A stretch of 64,000 bases of DNA from the NCBI GenBank assembly GCA_963839535.1, contig CAWIVF010000006.1, positions 310,001-374,000 on the forward strand, in the 5' to 3' direction. Source of the stretch: RHKX01 sp963839535 (GTDB lineage Bacteria > Actinomycetota > Thermoleophilia > Solirubrobacterales > 70-9). Both the position numbers and the translations under genes were made by a program. Positions 63,866 through 64,000 of this stretch are shown in pieces. Under the pieces are notes generated by a model. The model saw only the letters and a program-made list of their open reading frames with translations. It did no database searches and was not told where the DNA came from. The number at the start of each line of letters is the position of its first letter. Within the stretch, counting starts at the first letter, position 1.

Positions 63866-64000
63866 ATGACCAAGAGGCTGTGCCTCACGGCGCTGATGGC
63901 GCTGGTCGCCTGCTTGGCCCTGCCGAGCATCGCGTCCGCCGCCCCCAGCGCCGCCGCGGTGAAGGAGCAGCTCGACACGACCTGGGTCATCGTGGCCTGC
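63866..64000 (+). CDS. Start of a probable ammonium transporter (Amt), cut by window edge
   Basis: 45 residues: signal peptide MTKRLCLTALMALVACLALP, ASAAPSAAA, then VKEQLDTTWVIVAC, resembling the N-terminus of Amt/AmtB channels that have a cleavable signal. An AAGGAG site at 63854-63859 fixes ATG 63866. Too short for certainty; other secreted proteins are possible. Confidence 0.5.
   Translation, partial: MTKRLCLTALMALVACLALPSIASAAPSAAAVKEQLDTTWVIVAC

Overview
The window is about 70% G+C with tightly packed genes on both strands. Gene content suggests a Gram-positive actinobacterium of the Thermoleophilia/Solirubrobacterales type: F420/deazaflavin-dependent oxidoreductases, NHEJ polymerase and ligase genes, an Rv1264-like cyclase, tandem Get3/ArsA ATPases, ergothioneine synthesis, and a CtpE-type P-type ATPase. 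No rRNA, tRNA, prophage, insertion sequence or CRISPR was seen. The assignment rests on protein resemblance only.

Layout. 0-9.5 kb: partial meaB, a hexapeptide acyltransferase, a glucan module (GT4 glycosyltransferase plus GH57 enzyme), two divergent methyltransferases, an adenylate cyclase, a LON-domain protein, a DUF2294 protein, an anti-sigma-type ATPase and a lipoprotein. 9.5-21 kb: ggt, a parA-ftsZ pair, tandem ArsA/Get3 ATPases, a large orphan gene, an HxlR regulator, pilT, a small zinc-finger gene and the primary sigma factor gene rpoD. 21-26 kb: YihY membrane protein, NAD-binding protein, glpX, a membrane protein and a second cyclase. 26-33 kb: a betaine-family ABC transporter (substrate-binding protein, two permeases, CBS-domain ATPase) that follows egtB and egtD through a chain of ATGA overlaps. 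33-45 kb: LapA-like protein, transhydrogenase pntAa-Ab-B, FHA protein converging on a Ser/Thr kinase with a propeller sensor, LLM oxidoreductase, cupin, CtpE-like ATPase and pyruvate kinase. 45-54 kb: GST, thioesterase, methyltransferase, crotonase, LigD-type polymerase, voltage-gated-type channel, two secreted calcium-repeat proteins and an ATP-dependent DNA ligase. 54-64 kb: acyl-CoA dehydrogenase, catalase-like protein, AIM24, DUF4126, a deazaflavin oxidoreductase divergent from a TetR regulator, thiolase, rhodanese, DUF5679, a PAS plus metallo-hydrolase pair and the start of a probable ammonium transporter.

Two features colour the whole window. First, many genes seem to start at or within a few bases of the transcript start: a TAnnnT -10 box sits 6-8 nt before the start codon. 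Second, about twenty otherwise healthy genes contain single-base frameshifts, mostly one extra base, which looks like sequence error rather than gene decay. Coordinates of frameshifted genes below span the reconstructed gene. The most interesting biology is the egtB-egtD-transporter operon, which suggests that ergothioneine synthesis and betaine-type uptake are co-produced. Next come the parA-ftsZ operon with long disordered N-terminal arms and the paired palindromic operators between the TetR gene and its divergent oxidoreductase gene.
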